From: Alphaproteobacteria bacterium
Lineage (GTDB): Bacteria; Pseudomonadota; Alphaproteobacteria; Sphingomonadales; Sphingomonadaceae
Direction: 5' to 3'
NCBI GenBank assembly: GCA_020249025.1
Contig: JADCGM010000236.1
Span: 1-9,290, forward strand
DNA: 9,290 nt
Part shown: in pieces, positions 5,825 through 9,290 of the stretch
Layout of the letters: every line of letters begins with the position of its first letter
Numbering within the stretch: position 1 is the stretch's first letter
The notes under the pieces: generated by a model
Database searches by the model: none
What the model was told of the DNA's origin: nothing
Seen by the model: only the letters and a program-made list of their open reading frames with translations
Translations under genes and position numbers: made by a program

Positions 5825-6469
5825 CTAGTCTCCCGCCTGCCGGAGGCGCGCGGCCTGCACCGCCGCCTGGGTGCGGTCGGCGACGCCGAGCTTGGCGATG
5901 ACGCGTTCGACATGCGCCTTGACGGTCGCCGGGCTGATGTCGAGCCGGCGGGCGATCTCCTTGTTGGTCAGGCCCTCGCTGACCAGATCGAGCACCTCGC
6001 GCTCGCGGCCGGTGAGCCGCCCGAAGGCGGCGGGGTCGGTCCCCGTGCGCTCCGGCCGCTCGAAGGCGGCGGAGGCGAGGCTGGCCGGAATGGCGAGGCG
6101 GCCGGCCAGCACCTGATCGACCGCCAGCCGCAGTTCGCCGAGCCCGGCGTCTTTCAGCACATAGCCCGACGCCCCAGCCTCCAGCGCGGCGCGGACATAG
6201 CCCGGCGCGTCGTGGAGCGTCAGCATGATGACGCGGATGTCGGCGTCGAGCGCCCGGATCGCCGCCGCTGCCTGCAGGCCGTCGATCCCGTCGCCCAGCC
6301 GGATGTCGAGCAGCACCACATCGGGCTTCAGCGCGCCGGCCGCGGCGATCGCCGCTTCCCCGGTCGCCGCCTCGGCGACGACCTCATAGCCCGCCCCGCG
6401 CAGGATCGACTTCAGCCCCTCGCGCGCGAGCGGGTGATCGTCGACGACAAGGATCCGCGCCGCCGTCAT
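5825..6469 (-). CDS. NarL/FixJ-family response regulator, LuxR-type HTH
   Basis: A 214-residue transcription factor. The receiver occupies residues 4-120 with acidic residues D10/D11, phosphoacceptor D55 (LLDIRLGDGIDG), T84 (MLTLHD) and K106 (VLKDAG). A LuxR-type helix-turn-helix occupies about 148-210, with the hallmark LTGREREVLDLVSEGLTNKE and RRLDISPATVKAHVERVIAK. All key residues are present. The start overlaps the stop of the upstream NarL-type kinase (ATGA), and this kinase is its expected phosphodonor. Proteins of this family bind inverted repeats near promoters. The TAGGCC half-sites at 7573-7592, just ahead of the operon, are a candidate site for autoregulation or for control of the divergent secreted-protein gene. 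The targets are inferred, not seen. Confidence 0.95.
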   Translation of the reverse strand: MTAARILVVDDHPLAREGLKSILRGAGYEVVAEAATGEAAIAAAGALKPDVVLLDIRLGDGIDGLQAAAAIRALDADIRVIMLTLHDAPGYVRAALEAGASGYVLKDAGLGELRLAVDQVLAGRLAIPASLASAAFERPERTGTDPAAFGRLTGREREVLDLVSEGLTNKEIARRLDISPATVKAHVERVIAKLGVADRTQAAVQAARLRQAGD

Positions 6470-7548
6470 GCCGCCCGCCCTTCGACCCGCGCCACGAGTT
6501 CGGCCCCGCCGTCGGCCGGCGCCCGGAACCGCAGCGTCCCGCCGATCGCCAGCATGCGCTCGCGCATCATCTCCAGCCCCACCCGCTCGCCGTCGCGGCC
6601 CGGGATGCGGTCGGCGTCACGCAGGGCCATCCCGCAGCCGCGGTCGCGCACCGCGATTTCCCAGCGCCGGGCCGCCGCATCGGCGGTCAGCCGCACCGTC
6701 ACGGGGCAGGGCCCGCCGGCATGCTTGCGGATGTTGGCGATCGCTTCCTGCGCGATCCGGTAGAAGGCGGTTTCGATGACCTCGGGCCAGTCCCGGCCGC
6801 CGCTCGCCTCGAACGCCACCGCATAGCCGTCGTCGCGCAGCCCCTGGACGAGCGCCGACACCGCCGCCTCCAGCCCGAGATCGTCGAGCGTCGTCGGGCG
6901 CAGCCCGCCGATCACCCCGCGCAGCTCGCGCACCAGATCGCGCGCGATCGCCGCGAGTTCGGGGGCGGCGTCGACTTCCAGGCGGCGGAACAGCGCCGTT
7001 GCGGTCTGTGCGACGCCGTCGTGAAGCTCGCGCGAGACGCGGCGGCGCTCGTCCTCCTGCGCGGAGAACAGCCGGCCGACGACGTCCTCCAGCCGGCGCT
7101 CGCGCTCGCGCAGCGTCGCCAGCAGCGCCTCACGCTCGGTGTCGCGTGCGGCGCGGTCGACCGCCTCCGCGATGAGCTGCGCCAGCATCACCAGCGCGTC
7201 GCGGTCCTCGGCGTCGGCGACATCGTCGAAGCTGCGCGCATCCGCCAGCCGCAGCACGCCGACGCAGCGCCCGGCGGCGCCCGGCGCCACAAGCGGCAGC
7301 CCGCCGTCCTCCGCGCCGAGCACGATCTCCCCGTCGCGCGAGCCGGCGAACAGCGCCGCGCGCCGGGCGCTGCGCGCCAGCACCGCCTCGATGGTGTCAG
7401 GGGTGACGGAGGCCAGGTCGCGCCCGGCCTCGATCAGCAGCCGCAGCCGCGCCGCGCGCGCTTCCGACGCCCGGTAGAGGTCGCGCAGATGCGCAACCGT
7501 CTCGGGCTGGGCGGGGAGCAGGGCGGGGGAAGCCTCCATCGGGGCCAT
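6466..7548 (-). CDS. Soluble GAF/NarL-type sensor histidine kinase
   Basis: A 360-residue cytoplasmic kinase with no membrane segment. Residues about 20-45 form a charged helix. About 47-134 look like a short or degenerate GAF domain (AAGRCVGVLRLADARSF, then LAQLIAEAVDRAA). A coiled coil (about 135-168) leads to a HisKA_3 dimerisation domain with His176 in RRVSRELHDGVAQTA. The ATPase domain has the N-box QEAIANIRKHA (Asn272), DRGCGM (302-307) and VGLEMMRERMLAIGG (323-337). The glycine box lacks the usual GxGxG spacing but matches the variable form of this family. Start choice is uncertain: ATG 7548 and ATG 7539 are both in frame and neither has a Shine-Dalgarno. The frame stays open upstream, but without homology. 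First gene of the four-gene operon; cognate of the NarL-type regulator. Confidence 0.92.
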   Translation of the reverse strand: MAPMEASPALLPAQPETVAHLRDLYRASEARAARLRLLIEAGRDLASVTPDTIEAVLARSARRAALFAGSRDGEIVLGAEDGGLPLVAPGAAGRCVGVLRLADARSFDDVADAEDRDALVMLAQLIAEAVDRAARDTEREALLATLRERERRLEDVVGRLFSAQEDERRRVSRELHDGVAQTATALFRRLEVDAAPELAAIARDLVRELRGVIGGLRPTTLDDLGLEAAVSALVQGLRDDGYAVAFEASGGRDWPEVIETAFYRIAQEAIANIRKHAGGPCPVTVRLTADAAARRWEIAVRDRGCGMALRDADRIPGRDGERVGLEMMRERMLAIGGTLRFRAPADGGAELVARVEGRAA

Positions 7549-7572
7549 GTAGGGACGGCGGGGGCCGCCGCA

Positions 7573-7592
7573 TAGGCCATCCGGCCTAGGCC
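7573..7592. promoter_or_regulatory. TAGGCC half-site cluster, candidate operator
   Basis: TAGGCC (7573-7578) and GGCCTA (7583-7588) form a perfect 6-4-6 inverted repeat. GGCCTA overlaps another TAGGCC (7587-7592), making the 10-base palindrome GGCCTAGGCC (7583-7592). The cluster lies in the 159-base divergent region between the kinase operon and the secreted-protein gene, 25-44 bases from the kinase start. Short inverted repeats of this kind suit a dimeric LuxR-type regulator such as the one encoded in the operon. The symmetry is visible; its use as an operator is inferred. Confidence 0.4.
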
Positions 7593-7707
7593 GCGTGACC
7601 TGACGCCTCGGCGGATGGAGCGGCGGGCGGCGGCTCTCAGATGGGGCGCATCGGTCAGGACCCCGCCGCACGGGCGGCTCCGGCCGGGCACAGAGGAAAG
7701 GAATTCC

Positions 7708-8301
7708 ATGACTGCGCTCCGCATCACGTCGCTGGCCGCGGCCCTGCTCGGGTCGGCCGCCGTTCTCGCCGCGCCGGCGTTCGCCAAGACGCCCGTGACC
7801 AACCTGTCGGCGGTCCAGACCGCCGCCGCCATCACCGAGGCCGAGGTCGCCGCCGCCCAGAAGGCGTGGGGCGAGGCGCTCGTCGCCATCTCGACCGAGC
7901 ATGACCGCAACGGCAAGGCCGCGGCCAAGAAGCTCGCCGAGCAGGTTCTCGACACCGCCTATGGCTACGCCTGGGGTCCGGTGCTGTTCAAGCCGACGCT
8001 GACCACCGCGCCGCAGACCTTCCGCACCACCCGCGCCGGCGCGCTCGCCTATTTCGTCGGCGGCGACCCCGCGTTCCCGACCGACACCGGCTTCGCGCTC
8101 AAGGGCTGGCGCTCCTACGCCATCGAGAACGCCGCGATCTTCATCAACGGCCCGACCGCCGTCTCGATGGGCAACGTCCGCCTGACCGACGCCAAGGGAA
8201 ATGTCACCGTCGTCGACAAGACCTGGGGCTATGCCCGCGACAAGGACGGCAAGCTGCGCATCGTCCTGCACCACTCGTCGCTGCCCTACGCCGCGAACTG
8301 A
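7708..8301 (+). CDS. Secreted NTF2/SnoaL-like protein
   Basis: A 197-residue exported protein. The signal peptide runs to residue 26 (AAPAFA|KTPV). The mature protein starts with a helix (ITEAEVAAAQKAWGEALVAI), then has LYGY-like AYGYAWGPVLFKPT (85-97), ALAYFVGGDPAFPTDTGFAL (112-131), the strand NAAIFINGPTAVSMGNVRL (141-159) and a conserved end LRIVLHHSSLPY (183-194). This is the cone-like NTF2/SnoaL fold. Members are often labelled phosphoribosyl-AMP cyclohydrolase in databases, but I see no HisI metal-binding motifs, so I would not assign that activity. The substrate is unknown. ATG 7708 is supported by AGAGGAAAGG (7692-7701) and by the signal peptide. It is divergent from the two-component operon and followed by ompW in the same direction. 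Confidence 0.85.
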   Translation: MTALRITSLAAALLGSAAVLAAPAFAKTPVTNLSAVQTAAAITEAEVAAAQKAWGEALVAISTEHDRNGKAAAKKLAEQVLDTAYGYAWGPVLFKPTLTTAPQTFRTTRAGALAYFVGGDPAFPTDTGFALKGWRSYAIENAAIFINGPTAVSMGNVRLTDAKGNVTVVDKTWGYARDKDGKLRIVLHHSSLPYAAN

Positions 8302-8311
8302 GCCCTGACGG

Positions 8312-8353
8312 CGCGGGGGCGCGCCGGGCCGATCCGGCCGCTGCGCCCCCGCG
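8312..8353 (+). terminator. Long GC-rich hairpin after the NTF2-like gene
   Basis: A perfect 11-base inverted repeat, CGCGGGGGCGC (8312-8322) and GCGCCCCCGCG (8343-8353), with a 20-base inner region that itself can pair (GGCC 8327-8330 with GGCC 8336-8339). It begins about ten bases after the stop codon at 8299-8301. Only a short pyrimidine-rich stretch follows and there is no T-run. It could terminate, attenuate read-through into ompW, or protect the upstream message. Confidence 0.5.
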
Positions 8354-8380
8354 TCCCATCCTCCATTTCCGCCGCGGTAA

Positions 8381-8400
8381 CGGGCGCATCCGCGCGCCCG
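8381..8400 (+). repeat. Short hairpin in the ompW leader
   Basis: CGGGCGC (8381-8387) pairs perfectly with GCGCCCG (8394-8400) around a six-base loop. It ends 20 bases before AAGGA (8421-8425), the ompW ribosome binding site, which it does not cover. It may stabilise the 5' end of the message. In such GC-rich DNA a seven-base pairing can also occur by chance. Confidence 0.35.
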
Positions 8401-8432
8401 GCCGATGGCGGCCGTCCAGCAAGGACCCTGAC

Positions 8433-9098
8433 ATGACCATGCTTCGCATCGCCGCCGCGGCCGCTGCCGTGCTCGCCGTCACCGCCCCGGCCGCCGCCCA
8501 GGAGGGCCGCTTCCAGATCAAGGCGTTCGCCACCGCCGTCCTGCCCGACGGCAAGATCGACACCGTCGTCACCAACCGCCTTGGCGTCGGCCCGACCGCG
8601 CAGACCCGCGCCACCGACAGCGTCGTCCCGACGATCGCCGCCGAATATTTCGTCTCGCCCAACTTCTCGATCGAGACGATCTGCTGCGTCACCCCGCACG
8701 ATGTCCGCGGCACCGGCGGCCTTGCCGGCGCGCGTCTCGTCAACAACGCGATCATCCTGCCGGCGACGGTAACCGCCAAGCTGCACTTCGATCTCGGCGG
8801 CCTGAAGCCCTATGTCGGCGCGGGTCCGAGCCGCTTCTTCATCTTCGGCGAGGGCGTCGGCGCCAACGCCCGCACGCTCGGCGTGACGCGCGTCAACCTC
8901 ACCGACTCGTTCGGCGCCGCGCTCCAGGCCGGCTTCGACCTGCCGATCAACGACCGCGGCCTCGGCCTCTCGGTCGACGCCAAGCGCTACTTCGTCGGCA
9001 CCACGGCGCGCTTCTTCAACGGCAACACCGTCGCGCTCGAGACCAAGCATGATCTCGATCCGTGGGTGGTGAGCGCCGGCATCGCCTACCGCTTCTGA
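8433..9098 (+). CDS. ompW: OmpW-family outer-membrane protein
   Basis: A 221-residue beta-barrel protein. The signal peptide ends near residue 22 (APAAA|QEG). OmpW-family landmarks are RFQIKAFATAVLPDGKID (26-43), a periodic strand pattern such as AEYFVSPNFSIETI (70-83), the LPATVTAKLHF block (109-119) that corresponds to LPPTLTLQYHF in OmpW, LKPYVGAGPSRFFIF (124-138) and DSFGAALQAGFD (158-169). It ends in IAYRF, giving the terminal Phe needed for Bam-mediated assembly. OmpW proteins form narrow eight-stranded channels for small hydrophobic molecules. The vicinal Cys84-Cys85 (ETICCVTPHD) is a variant I associate with sphingomonads. ATG 8433 has AAGGA at 8421-8425; ATG 8439 is a nearby alternative. 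It probably has its own leader after the hairpin at 8312-8353. Confidence 0.92.
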   Translation: MTMLRIAAAAAAVLAVTAPAAAQEGRFQIKAFATAVLPDGKIDTVVTNRLGVGPTAQTRATDSVVPTIAAEYFVSPNFSIETICCVTPHDVRGTGGLAGARLVNNAIILPATVTAKLHFDLGGLKPYVGAGPSRFFIFGEGVGANARTLGVTRVNLTDSFGAALQAGFDLPINDRGLGLSVDAKRYFVGTTARFFNGNTVALETKHDLDPWVVSAGIAYRF

Positions 9099-9108
9099 TC
9101 CAGGGGTT

Positions 9109-9142
9109 CGGGCCGTGGCCGCGCTTCGCCGGCCGCGGCCCG
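9109..9142. terminator. Stem-loop between ompW and tRNA-Thr
   Basis: A 13-base stem, CGGGCCGTGGCCG (9109-9121) with CGGCCGCGGCCCG (9130-9142), perfect except one G-T pair, with an eight-base loop. It starts ten bases after the ompW stop and lies downstream of the convergent tRNA, so it can serve either transcript. No T-run follows in either direction. Confidence 0.55.
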
Positions 9143-9170
9143 CAGCCGCCCGCGCATCAGGCGTCAATGC

Positions 9171-9245
<75 letters not shown>

Positions 9246-9257
9246 CTAAGCCTGATT

Positions 9258-9286
9258 TTCCTAGGGTTTGAGCGACTTCCGGTCAA
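9258..9286 (-). promoter_or_regulatory. Probable tRNA-Thr promoter
   Basis: On the minus strand TTGACC (9286-9281) is separated by 17 bases from TAGGAA (9263-9258), which would start transcription a few bases before the tRNA 5' end at 9245. The -35 is a near-perfect housekeeping match; the -10 is weaker. Position and spacing suit a stable-RNA promoter. Confidence 0.55.
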
Positions 9287-9290
9287 CGCA

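Noticed and set aside
4048..5901. 617-codon open frame on the plus strand opposite the CHASE3 kinase
   Set aside because: It is a long antisense frame kept open by GC-rich codon bias. Its translation is low-complexity Ala/Arg/Glu/Gly without domains, while the opposite strand encodes an intact kinase.
5824..5913. Earlier start for the CHASE3 kinase at 5913
   Set aside because: It would overlap the upstream regulator by about 90 bases and add a low-complexity Ser/Arg/Pro leader before the membrane helix. ATG 5823 has a ribosome binding site and a one-base junction.
6466..8274. 602-codon minus-strand reading of the soluble kinase frame
   Set aside because: The first ~240 codons are antisense to the NTF2-like gene and look like random GC-rich translation. 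The kinase homology begins after ATG 7548.
8286..9167. 293-codon minus-strand frame opposite ompW
   Set aside because: It covers a clear OmpW gene and a hairpin. Its translation is Ala/Arg/Asp/Gly-rich with no domain.

Overview
The window is GC-rich alphaproteobacterial chromosome, most likely from the Sphingomonadales. The evidence is the near-complete G/C bias at third codon positions, the dense head-to-tail genes with ATGA overlaps, and several proteins whose variants resemble sphingomonad families: an OmpW porin with a vicinal CC, a secreted NTF2-like protein ending in HHSSLPY, a CHASE3 kinase, and YqgE next to a Prx5-type peroxiredoxin. Genus and species cannot be read from the sequence alone. 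I see no insertion sequence, prophage, CRISPR array or other sign of recent transfer. No stretch longer than about 160 bases lacks a gene.

Layout. Bases 1-111 (minus) hold the first 37 codons of a DUF418/YeiB-type membrane protein that runs off the left edge. A tightly packed plus-strand group follows: a small lipoprotein (174-413), a GFA-family zinc protein (406-861) and an alpha/beta hydrolase (842-1600), each overlapping the next. This group converges, across a GC-rich stem-loop, on a Prx5-type peroxiredoxin (1652-2137, minus). The peroxiredoxin is divergent from yqgE/algH (2243-2806, plus). A secreted four-cysteine protein of unknown function (2913-3422, plus) comes next. Its stop codon overlaps the stop of the convergent regulatory operon.

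Bases 7548 down to 3419 (minus) are one operon of four signalling genes: a soluble GAF/NarL-type histidine kinase, a NarL/FixJ DNA-binding response regulator, a membrane CHASE3-HAMP-PAS histidine kinase and a receiver-only response regulator. The junctions are ATGA, a 1-base gap, and ATGA, so all four are probably translated as a coupled set. The two kinase/regulator pairs differ in type: one has a DNA-binding output, the other only a phosphorylatable receiver. This suggests a branched or cascaded pathway.

Divergent from that operon are a secreted NTF2-like protein (7708-8301) and an OmpW-family outer-membrane protein (8433-9098), separated by a long GC-rich hairpin. The 159-base divergent region carries a cluster of TAGGCC half-sites that could be an operator. 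The right end holds tRNA-Thr(UGU) on the minus strand (9171-9245) with its own plausible promoter. A strong stem-loop lies between it and ompW.

Nothing here is clearly a new defence or mobile system. The most interesting parts are the four-gene two-component operon, the half-site array at its head, and the unassigned secreted and lipid-anchored small proteins.
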